Shown piece after piece: positions 43,228-52,716 of a stretch of DNA of 64,000 nucleotides. Each line of letters starts with the position of its first letter. The stretch's first letter is position 1. The translations under genes were made by a program, and so were the position numbers. The notes below the pieces were generated by a model. That model made no database searches, had not been told where the DNA came from, and worked only from the letters and a program-made list of their open reading frames with translations. Source of the stretch: Rhipicephalus microplus (taxonomy: Eukaryota > Arthropoda > Arachnida > Ixodida > Ixodidae); assembly GCF_043290135.1 (NCBI RefSeq), contig NC_134700.1, forward strand, positions 160,118,053 to 160,182,052. The letters run 5' to 3'.

Positions 43228-43668
43228 TTGCAAGCAAAAAACGTGCATAGGCCCTCCTCTTTCATTGGTCTTGACATGCGGTTTAATGAATATCAAGGAA
43301 CTGGAAAGCTTCTTCCTTCAATCCAACCTCGCTTCAGAAAAGTAGGAAGCTCATCAAAACAAACTGGGGGTACAGTGCGAAAGATGTTTCATTTATTTCG
43401 GCGTACTGCAACTGGCAATTTAAGTGCAAGTGAGCAGCGCATGACATCGAGTCCGAAGAACTCCGACGTGCATTCTCTAACGCCTAAGCTTATACATGCA
43501 CATGATTCCAAGGCCATGAAGTGCATACATGAGGAATCTATCTCACGATCAGTGGTACGAAGCTCGCTTTATCTGGCACGAATAGCCCTGGTGATTTTAG
43601 CCTTTGCAGTTCTTTCTCCATTGATCTCTCCCTTCCTGTGCATTGTACCGTTTTATTACGCATGCTAG
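43228..43668 (+). CDS. Hypothetical 146-codon frame with C-terminal membrane segment
   Basis: I do not recognise this product. The ATG frame has a Ser/Lys/Arg-rich body and ends with a hydrophobic stretch at about residues 110-146 (LARIALVILAFAVLSPLISP). A poly(A)-like AATAAA lies at about 43751. It starts about 100 bp from the MATH-BTB start, on the opposite strand, so a divergent promoter is possible. Codon use gives no strong support and there is no homologue I can name. It could be chance. Confidence 0.25.
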   Translation: MQAKNVHRPSSFIGLDMRFNEYQGTGKLLPSIQPRFRKVGSSSKQTGGTVRKMFHLFRRTATGNLSASEQRMTSSPKNSDVHSLTPKLIHAHDSKAMKCIHEESISRSVVRSSLYLARIALVILAFAVLSPLISPFLCIVPFYYAC

Positions 43669-43669
43669 A

Positions 43670-44773
43670 GTGTTATCTTGCCGGTTGTCATCCGCTCGTA
43701 TATATTGCTATATAGTGGGGATATATGCGTGTCCACTTTCTCGCTGTACAATAAAAGGCAACACCGAGGCCTCCGAGATAGCTCCGGCAATTGCGGAGAA
43801 CAACAGCAAGAAAAACATGATTGTGGTCGCAATAATTTTGTGATTTACCTGTATGACGTACGTGTTTGCATTTCCTAGTTAAAGCCAGAACTTTGAGTCT
43901 TCAAAGCCCTACTTGCGTAACGCCATGTAGTGGCGACACCTCAAAACTATCGGTGGTCGCGACGTGGCGATGTTTATCACTCTCGTCACCTGTCTACTGC
44001 TGCACGGCGTGCACCACGGTCAGAGGCTCTGTTGAAATCAGTTACCACGGTTCTCCGTCAGGGCAACTCAAAACAATAACAAGAGACCTACATTTTCACA
44101 CTTTCTTATTCAAACGGCTGTGAAGAATGCGAGTAATTCGCTTACCGAACACTTTCGCAACGGCCCGTATACAGCGTTCTCACCGCGCTGCTTCGCAAAA
44201 GCTGGGGAATTCAGTAAAACCGTAGTCCTTTACATCCGTGGCCTTTCACAACACAACAGTTGCGTCGACGGGGGTCATTTTCCGTAGAGCACAGAGCTAT
44301 TGCGTCTGCTCTTGTTTTCACCATCATGCTGGCGGATGAACTAGCAAGCACTTCACAGCGGTTCAGTGATGCGTACGACTAGAGGAGAGAAATTCGTAGC
44401 TTTCTAAGTGTTTAATGCGCAAATAGGCCTAATATTTAGCTCAATCAATGTTTCTAATGCTGTAGTTGCACCTTATTGCGCAGCAAACTCTGCAAGGGAG
44501 TCAAGCTTTGCATTACTCAAAACTGTGTCGACAGGTGGCGCTGCGTGCCTGTAATACTTAAGAGTTACTGAATATGCTAGCATATACAGTAACTCCAACA
44601 AAACTCTAGTGTTTGTTCGGTTTTTTCCCCCTTGCTGGGTGCATCCCTTTTTTCCATATATGTGTGCTAGGGTGTCTTTACAACTATAAGTAAACCCGCC
44701 CATTAAAAAGCAGCAAATAATCATCATCATCACTTCAGAGTCTGACATCTATACTAATGACTAAACAGCGCAC
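43670..44773. other. Unassigned sequence with one strong palindrome
   Basis: No coding feature is supported. The palindrome at 44563-44594 is the only clear structure. Confidence 0.4.
44563..44594. repeat. 32 bp near-perfect palindrome
   Basis: AGTTACTG, ATATGCTAGCATAT and CAGTAACT form one palindrome with a single mismatched pair. Its centre is GCTAGC. It may be a remnant of the ends of a MITE. Confidence 0.7.
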
Positions 44774-45891
44774 CAGGGTTGCCACTGGTGGCTACTTTTT
44801 GCCAAATTGGCAAATTTGAGAGGCCTGTGGCGACCTAAAATCATGAATGGCGGCATGGCGAATTTTCGGTGAATTTCGGCTTATGTGTCGACTGAGTTAT
44901 GCTTCAATACTCAGTACCTTCAAAACAAATAGGCGACAAAACTTTCTTTCGTAGTTTCAGACCCACCAGTACAAGGTGCACTTAAAGCACAATTTACTAT
45001 GTCTGTCTTGTTTCTCGTGTGTACCGCTATCTCCCAATTCACCTAAGGAGGTACTGGCACACTAGTGCGTCTGCCAGCAATTTCTCAGCAATGTTTAGAT
45101 CAGCAGACTGCTTCGTGTGCAGCGAGACGGTGGTGTTATACAATGTTTTTTAGGGGCTTTCAAAGCTATAAGCTTCATCAAAGTTTCGCTTCTGAAGTGG
45201 CTAGGGGATGGTAAGGCTTTGTGTTCCGACCACAGCTTTAACTGTCTTGAACAGCTTGTCGACTTCTTCTCTGATGTAGTACCCTCTAATTTTGTATATT
45301 CGTGTGGGCCAACAAGTCGGCCTCCTTTGGGCATCCTTCAAAAATTGCAGAATGTACAGCGTAAGTATGACCACCCATAAAGCCTTGTGCAGTCATTGTG
45401 ACAATTATGCAATACTTGCACATTTATATCTGTTGTTTCGTGATTAAAATTTCGATTATTGAATACATGATTTCCCGGAAAAGAAATTCTCTAATTCTGC
45501 AGGAGGGCTATACATGCCATACACCTGTTGTTGTAGTCATTGCTTTATCCGGCGTTTGCTAATGACCGGAAGCCATCACAAGCTTTTGTTATGAGGTGCT
45601 ACATTCAGGGCTGATGCTAGTGCATGCATGCCCTTTTTCAGAACTCCCATGGTGAAGCAGGTGATCTGACTGGTTTTGAAAAACGTCAATATAATTTAGG
45701 TTTTATCGATGGTGCCGTACTCGTTGAGGCTATACATGATTAGAAATTTTGATTACTAGGCAAGGCACACATATGAAGAATGGCGACATTTTATGGCGAA
45801 ATTTGAAAAAAAAAAAATTGGCGACTTCTGGCTACATGGCTACATTTGTTAGTTTTTGGCGAATTTCACTCGAAAGTCAGTGGCAACTCTG
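44774..45891. mobile_element. hAT-like remnant, CAG(g/a)GTTGCCACT ends
   Basis: CAGGGTTGCCACT at 44774-44786 pairs with AGTGGCAACTCTG at 45879-45891, 12 of 13 matching. CAG(G)GTTG ends are typical of hAT elements. I find no 8 bp duplication and no transposase; the frame at 45117-45380 is unrecognised. It is a tentative call. Confidence 0.4.
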
Positions 45892-46679
45892 CAAAAACAA
45901 CGTGTGGTCTTTGGAGGCCTCCAAATCCAGACCTCGACGTTTCCGAATGAAAAAGAAGGGAGTGTTGTGAAACAATCATTTCACGTATTTATAGGTACAT
46001 GATTCTCTGATGACATCGCGGCAAATCGCGCACAAAACCTGCGCTACGTTGAGCCAAGTGCGCAATGATGACCGGGCAATTGCTCTGCAATGTTCATGTA
46101 TAGCCATCAAAACGAATTCGGTTTATAGAAATGTGAAGTCATCACAACGATTTCGGTTAACACGCAGCTGGAACATGGTCGCAACACTGATGCACGCACG
46201 AAGACGCTTACCTGCCTCCATTGGTTCCGAGCAAGATGGACAATGGAAGGGACGTATTGTGGCCGTAGGCGACTCAGTCTAGCTTATGAGAATCGATGAT
46301 CACTAATCAGAATGTCATAACCTAGCGAAAAGCAGGGCGGTGCGCATAGCAGCGATCGAATTTTCTCACGGAGATGTCCCGAAGAAATTTACGACAGTGC
46401 GGAGTGAATGCTTGAACGCAGAGGATGAGTTCGCACAAACACAAATTACAGACGCGAATGCGCTACGTTGATATAAACACACGGCTGTTACAAAACAGAT
46501 TCAGCGACTCTGCTCGCACAAAACACTGCGACAGCGCTAAAACGGCGCTTACGAATCGCAGACTCGCAGTAGTTCTTCAAAGTACCCTACCCGGTCAAGT
46601 GGCGCCTGAGTCGATAGCGGAAAATGAAACTCTTGCGTTTATTAGCCGCACATAGCGCTGTTGTCCCGTTTACTAACTG
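45892..46679. other. No gene seen
   Basis: Mixed sequence up to the LINE at 46680 with short open frames only. Confidence 0.45.
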
Positions 46680-48260
46680 ATGCAGTGCATCGAAATAGCA
46701 GAAAAGGAACACAGGCCCCTGTGGCTAGCAATTTTGGATATCAAGGGAGCGTACGATAGCGTGGTTCAAGAGGAATTGTGGGGAATACTGGACACACTAG
46801 GCGTGCAACATGTAGTCACTAATCTTTTAAAGGATATCTGTAAAGGTAACAAGGTAGTTATAAAGTGGGAAAAACAGGTATCCAAGCCTGCAGAGGTAAA
46901 ACGCGGGCTTAGGCAGGGGTGTCCCCTGTCACCCTTATTATTAATTGATGTACCTACAAGGATTAGAGGCAAAATTAGAAGGAAGTGGACTGGGCTTCAA
47001 CCTCTCTTTAGTCAAACAAGGAAAACTTATTGATCAGGCACTACCAGCATTAAGTTACGCAGATGATATAGTGCTAACGGCCAACAACAAGGAAGATTTG
47101 CAGAGATTGATGGACATCAATCGGTAATGAGGGAGATAGGTTAGATTTTAGATTCAGTAAGGAAAAATCAGCAGTCATGATTTTCAATAACAACGAAGGT
47201 AGTGAGCTTTGAATACAGAAGGTCACGCTAGAGACAACAGACAAATACAAATATCTGGGCGTATAGATAAGCAATGGGACCGAGTACCTGAGGGAACACG
47301 AAATATACGTGGCGACTAAAGGTAACAGGAATGCAGCATGATGAAAAATAGGGCACTGTGGAATTACAATAGATATGATGTTGTGAGAGGAATATGGAAA
47401 GAGGTCATGGTTCCTGGTCTGACGTTCGGCAATGCAGTCTTGTGCATGAGGTCAGAAGTTCAAGCAAGATTAGAAATTAAGCAACGTGGAATAGGTAGGC
47501 TTGCTTTAGGAGCTCACGGGAATACACCAAATCAGGGAGTACAAGGTGATATGGGATGGACATCATTTGAGGGCAGGGAAGCTAGCAGCAAGATAAAATT
47601 TGAGAAGCGATTGAGAGAAATGGGGGAGAAGCGTTGGGCTAGGAAGGTTTTCAGCTACTTGTACATGAAGAATGTCGATACAAAATGGAGGAAGCGAACC
47701 AGGAAATTGACTGGTAAATACTTAGAAAACAGCAGGTGGCCAAACCAAAAAAAAAAACTATAGGTTAAGAAGAAAGTGAAGGAAACGGAGACTGATATGT
47801 GGAGAATGGGCATGATTAAGAAGTCCGCACTAGAGATCTATCGAACATTTAAGCAGGAAATTGCCAAGGAAAGGATCTATGATAATACTCGGGGTAGTTC
47901 TCTACTGTTTGAGGCCAGGACGGGAGTACTGCGAACGAAGACATATCGGGCCAAATACGAAGGGGTAGACACGGTATGCAGTGCGTGTGGAGAGGAAGAA
48001 GAAACTGCCGATCACTTAATAATGTTCTGTAAAGGGCTTCACCCTATAGTTCAGAATGATGGCGCAGAGTTTTTCTAAGCCACCTTTCCTTCCTCCGTGT
48101 TCTAAGCACTGGTGTTTAGGGACCGGGAGGGCAAAATAGACTTTAAGCGGGTAGACTTAACTAGAAGGAGGTTATCTGATTGGTGGCTAAAGTCAAGGCA
48201 CGAGTGAAAATTAAACTCTTCACTGCAAAGTACGATTCCTCAAACTCACTTTTTAAAGAA
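46680..48260 (+). pseudogene. LINE reverse transcriptase remnant, 5'-truncated
   Basis: The plus strand begins at mid-RT. It reads LAILDIKGAYDSVVQEELWG, then RGLRQGCPLSPLLL, then after a frameshift YADDIVLTANNKEDLQ, so the catalytic motif is intact. A C-terminal block in another frame ends CSACGEEEETADHLIMFC, a Cys/His knuckle. At least four frames are used (46680-46950, 46950-47130, 47338-47763, 47776-48060), so it is dead. A micro-insertion with 8 bp duplication interrupts the 3' end at 48081-48099. Lacking its endonuclease, its clade cannot be set by eye. Confidence 0.78.
48081..48099. mobile_element. 19 bp insertion flanked by perfect 8 bp duplication
   Basis: TTCTAAGC at 48073-48080 and 48100-48107 flanks CACCTTTCCTTCCTCCGTG. 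The LINE coding text reads through if the 19 bp and one TSD copy are left out, which confirms an insertion. Confidence 0.75.
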
Positions 48261-48294
48261 AAAAAAATAAATCTAGTTTTCGGTTCATTAAGTA

Positions 48295-48445
48295 TTACGG
48301 CTTGGTGGCGCTAGCCTCTGCCCAATCTATAGGGTACAGCCATATTCATCTATCCATTTATCTATCCTAAGTTTCCTAACGGCTTAGTGGCGCTAGCCAC
48401 CACTCAATTTAAAGGGTACAGCCCTATTCATTCATCCACAATAAA
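48295..48445 (+). repeat. Two tandem LINE 3' tails
   Basis: 'acggcttggtggcgctagcc' near 48298 and 'acggcttagtggcgctagcc' near 48378 each lead to 'gggtacagcc(a/c)tattcat' and a CATC/ATTC-type tail. They are two copies of one LINE 3' end, joined in tandem. Confidence 0.6.
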
Positions 48446-48455
48446 GGGAGCTTTC

Positions 48456-48946
48456 ATGTGCTCCACCCAAGGAGGATTAAAGAAAAAATTGCAAGGAGGA
48501 TTAAAGAAAAAATTGCTGGAGTGGAAGCTCCCGCAACGCCTTGCCGGCAGAAGTGAAGCCAGCTTTTGCCTCTGCCAAGATGGCGGAAACATGCTTTTTT
48601 TCTCATAGTGCTTACTTAAAGATCAAGTGGTTTTGATATGTTATGTATATGCTACGTCAGTTCTATATTAAAAGATGGTTGTTCCCGACGAAATTACACA
48701 CAGAAACGAGTATGGATGACTGAATCTTTAAAGAACTTTGCCTCCAATTGAGGCTCACTAAGAAAAACTAGTAACTGTAAGACGCACTTGGAGCTTTATG
48801 TGACCCAGAAAAGTTTCCACATTAAACTCGTTGGGCGTTCGAGGGAAACGCTTCGTTTTTAATCGCCATCTTGCCAGAGGAACGGCTTCACTTCTGCGCA
48901 ATCATTTCCACTCCAGCATTTTTTTTTTAATCCTCCTTGGCTCCAC
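48456..48946. mobile_element. Element with long imperfect inverted ends
   Basis: 48467-48600 (aaggaggattaaag...gctggagtggaa...gcagaagtgaagcc...gccaagatggcgg) matches the reverse complement of 48850-48940. The arms are about 90-110 bp with several changes. The centre (48610-48840) is AT-rich and non-coding. It is probably a foldback or MITE-like element. Confidence 0.55.
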
Positions 48947-49015
48947 CACCTTTTTCCTTCCTCCGTGTGCTCCACAGAGGAAAAAAAGGTGGCGCCCACG
49001 GAGGAAAGAACCGTG
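48947..49015. repeat. Cluster of three 19-21 bp CACGGAGG-type units
   Basis: Units: 48947-48967 (minus sense, flanked by (g/t)GCTCCAC at 48939-48946 and 48968-48975), 48973-48991 (CACAGAGGAAAAAAAGGTG) and 48997-49015 (CACGGAGGAAAGAACCGTG). They resemble the units at 8446 and 48081. Confidence 0.55.
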
Positions 49016-49314
49016 CTAGCAGCAGTGGCCGCGTTATGGTGGCTAGAATTGGGAGGTGACGCCAGCGCCCGCATATTCGCCGAGCGCGCGCGATCCTCGT
49101 TTTCAAGCGCCGCCGCGACGGCCACCACGGCGCTCCTGTCGGCATAGTGATGCGGGCGAAGCGCGCGCTCCGCGCTCTCTCGTCGACTCGCCGCTGGGTT
49201 CGCTGGTTCGCCTCTGGAAGCGTGTCTGGGTGTGTGCAGTTTTCCGCGTTGATGTCTCGCTTATGGCAAAATGTATTTAGTTGCTGACATAACAGTGTGA
49301 GTGCCGACCTTAGG

Positions 49315-50439
49315 ATGAACTCCAGCACTACGAAAGCGAGGCAACGCCACTGCTTTGCTCCTGGCTGCACGAGCGGCTATGTGTCATCGAGGGAGCAAGG
49401 TCAGCGTGCTTCTCTTTTCTCTGTTCCCAAAGACCCTGCCCTCTTCGAAGCCTGGCAACGAGCCGTACCCCGTGCCGACAAGTCGTTGGACGTGAAGTCG
49501 GCGCTATGTGAGCTTCATTTCGACGAGCAGTTTATTGAGCGTTTTTACACGCATGTGATAAACGGCGAAACTGTTCAGATTCCCTGAGGGAAACCGGTGC
49601 TGAAATCTGACGCGGTGCCAACCATATTCCCAAATGTTCCTGCGTATCTTTCAAAGAAAGTGCCGAAGAAAAGGACGTCAAGAACATCCACTTGCGGCCT
49701 ACCATCGAAAATTCGGCGTCAGGAACCAAGCACGTCTGCTTGCGAGGAGACAGCTGGCTCGTACAGCACAGAAAGCGACAGTAACCAAATACCTGTTCCG
49801 AATGTGCCCGCAATTCCCGACGTCCGCAAGTGTGGTCTTCCCAGCGCTTACTGGGCTCGACATCTAATTGCTGGAGCCGACAACGCCACGGTGTTTACAG
49901 TTTGCGCACTAGATGGTGACAAGTTGACTATTGACAAGTATGTGCTAATGACATCAGATGAAAACAAACTTCAAGCGACAGCTTTTGTGCAAGCCACAAA
50001 AATAAATACCCTTGACATTACCGACATCGAAATGGCAGAAGAGTTGCTTCGCGACGTCGACTCCATGATACCATGCAGAGGGTTTGGTAAAACTGGTGAA
50101 TTTGGAGTGAATTTAAAGTACAAGGAGAAGACTTTTGATGGCAGAACCTTCAGCCCATCTTGCCGTGGGGTTGCTCCAACGCCAGAAAAAGCCTGCCCAC
50201 AATGCAAGCACCTCAGAAGACTACTCCTGAATCGTGAGTCCTACAGGCGAAGAAAAGGCAAAAATGTGGCCCAGTCCCAAAAGCTTTCATACAGGCTTAA
50301 GCTGCGAACAGCGCAAGCGAAAAGGAGTCGCCTGAGTGTCCTGCAGGCTAAATCACTCATCAAACAAATGAAAGAAAAGAATGCACGGAATGATTCTGCA
50401 GCATTTGAAGAAGCGGTGAAGGCCCTCGAACGGGCGTGA
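49315..50439 (+). pseudogene. P-element transposase, N-terminal half (THAP and coil)
   Basis: ATG at 49315. The THAP zinc finger spans residues 11-88: CFAPGCTSGY, FSVPKDPALFEAW, ALCELHF (C2CH pattern) and the closing IP. A TGA at 49585-49587 interrupts directly after TVQIP, where CGA would be expected, and the frame then continues to 50439. From 49590 it includes the TIFPNVP follow-up of the THAP, a Ser/Thr-rich linker, a Cys pair CPQCKHLRRLL and a basic, coil-forming tail (RLKLRTAQAKRSRLSVLQ). It stops at 50437-50439 where the central part is missing. THAP domains bind the element ends. Confidence 0.85.
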
Positions 50440-51701
50440 AACTGCCAGAAGGCCATGCCAGTGTTGACCCTATTGACTGTGCCCGGAAGCTTGATGAACA
50501 GCATGACACGACTCTCAAAGCCATGCCTCATATTAGCAAATCGGTTGTGCATCCCAATGGCTTTGAGAAAATGAGGGTAAATTATGCAGTGCGGCTTTAC
50601 AGTGATGAAGTCCTCAGAGGCCTTTTCTTGTACAATGCAACCATCGAAGAAAAGCATGGGAGCACAGCGGCGACAGTCAGCTTTGTGGAAAGAATGAGAA
50701 GGCTCATTGAGGCCATGACTTCAAGGTGCAGTTCGGGTGCACTTAAGCCTGGAGGGATGCACGAGAAGTGCATTCAAAACTTCTTGACTTACCTGGACGA
50801 TTGGGAAACAGCTGCTGGCTCCGGAGGTTTCCTAAGCCGCAGTACAGCCGAGGGGCTTCGTGTTACCTTATCAAGCACGCTACACCTTCTCCGCTACCTG
50901 ACGATGAAGTTGAACTTCAGCTATATGATGACATGCCGCTTGAGTCAGGACCCCCTGGAGAGGCTGTTTGGAATCGTCCGACAAATGTCTGGATGCAATG
51001 ATCATCCGACTGCCTCCCAGTTCCTAATCTCGGTCAACACTTTGAGCTTCCAGAATTTGGCAAAACCACCGAAAGGAAGCAATGTGTCCTCAGGACTGCT
51101 GAGAAGTCTGCTGGGAGCTGACAACGGAAAGGACCTCACTCCTCGGAGGAAATTAGACGAGCTTCTTGACGTAGGAAACCTTGCCGAAGCACATGAAGTG
51201 CTCAATGAATACGGCCACGGCACCGAGTATGCAGACATGGTCGTGCAAAGCAGCGATGCCAGACTCATATTCTACATGGCTGGATATGTGGCAAGAAAAA
51301 GCGTTGCAAGCACCAAATGTGCAGAGTGCAGCCAGCAGCTCCTACAAGGCGAGAACGATCCATCTCCAGCTGCAGCATCCCTCACGGCTGCTGTTGACCG
51401 AGGAGGCCTGCTGTACCCATCAGTCAAGCTCAATGAACTCGTGACCACTCTCGAGAACACTTTTACCCACTGCTTCAGTGTTACAGAAGTCAAACCTGAC
51501 AGCATCGTGGACTTGGTTTCCTTCTTGCAGTTAAGAAAGCTTACACTTGTTGGCTGCCCTGACCACAGTATGTCCCTCACAAACAAAATTATCAAGTTTT
51601 ATGTTCTTACTAGGCTCCACTTTCATGTCAAAGCCCAGAACAGCAAACGAAATGCTAAGCAGGAAAGAATGAAATTGCTGAAGCTTAGACGCGTGCTCTG
51701 A
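50440..51701 (+). pseudogene. P-element transposase, C-terminal half
   Basis: Continues in a different frame from about 50437. It holds HPNGFEKMRVNYAVRLYS (end of the GTP-binding insertion region), AATVSFVERMRRLIEAM, then SQDPLERLFGIVRQMSG (C-terminal RNase H-like segment) and a final IFYMAGYVARK and Cys-rich part. The first catalytic RNase H segment and the front of the GTP-binding region are absent, a gap of roughly 300 residues compared with full P transposases. The deletion junction falls at 50436-50440 and shifts the frame. This copy cannot make an active transposase. Confidence 0.85.
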
Positions 51702-52316
51702 GTTTGATATTGTAACTTTAAGCTCTATTGATTTTTTTTTGCCGAGTGGAAAGTGATCGTATGCCTCTTATTACTTAGTGCCAAGCGATGCGCTGTCTGT
51801 GTGCAATGTTTCAATATTTTTAACTACTCCCGAGCGTATGTAAATGTGCGTATTTTTTCATTTTATTTTATTTTACCCTGTATTCCATGATGTGCAATAG
51901 ATCTTCCTAATAATATGATGTGCAATAAATATTTGTTTTATTTTCCTCGCCCAGAACTTTGGTAATATTTTTTTTAAAAAAAACGCCGTCGCCTTGCACT
52001 CCAAAACACTGCAGGGATATGCGAACGAAAGCTTTAATTTGCGCAGATTCAACGTCACAGAAGTCTTGCAGCGGCAGCCAATTTCTTTTAATGCTTGAAA
52101 TGGCGTTCTATCAGCCATCGTCACAGTGAGTTATCTGAATCGCCAATTTATCTGAATCATGCTTCAGCAACAGCATCTTTGAAAGGTCCGCGCGCTCAAG
52201 GCGCGCGCGCGTAACTAGCATCACCATTCCGCCGACAGCGCCACCGCCGCGCTGCTCGAAACGAAGGAGCGGCTCCGAGCTCCCGTTGGCGTCACCTCCC
52301 AATTCTAGCCACCATA

Positions 52317-52716
52317 GCCGCGTTTTCTTGTGCCAGCGGTTTGTGTAGCAGGTCTGATGATAAATTCAGGCTAGCTTTAGCGGCCTTACTTTAGCCATTT
52401 GTTGTTGTCGCATTCATTGCTTTGCCCGTGCGATAAAAGGGTAGCGCCACACCATGGCTACTGGCGGCAGGAATACGTTGTAGATGACAAAAAGCCCACT
52501 CTAAGAATTATTCGACTAAAGCTTTAAGTGCTGCTGTCGCGTATGGATGGCGCCACATGCAATTTTTTTCTCTGGCTTGACCGTATGACATGTTTGTGAC
52601 GTGTTCTGTGGTTGTGATTCGCTCGGCTTTGGTGCGGCCAGGCCGTGCAGCGATGTAATAAAGGTGGTTGAGTGCGTTGCGTGTGCGCTGTGCCGTGGTA
52701 CTGCGCGTCGTAAAAC
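52317..52716 (+). promoter_or_regulatory. Promoter/5' UTR interval of the zinc-finger gene
   Basis: 400 bp between the P element end and the start codon. No clear TATA box lies at a standard distance. The start context AAAACATG has A at -3, a good match to arthropod start sites. Any promoter elements further upstream would now lie behind the P element. Confidence 0.4.

Larger units (their letters stand above)
49035..52316 (+). mobile_element. P-type DNA transposon, internally deleted
   Basis: Perfect 30 bp inverted ends, starting TATGGTGGCTAG, lie at 49035-49064 and 52287-52316. GCCGCGT flanks both sides (49028-49034 and 52317-52323), a 7 bp match where P elements usually make 8 bp. Inside are a THAP domain gene half and the C-terminal half of a P transposase, joined by a deletion. 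Total 3282 bp. The perfect ends mean it could still be mobilised in trans by a full-length relative. Confidence 0.88.

Noticed and set aside
44473..44748. 91-codon minus-strand frame
   Set aside because: It spans the palindrome at 44563-44594 and has no recognisable domain.
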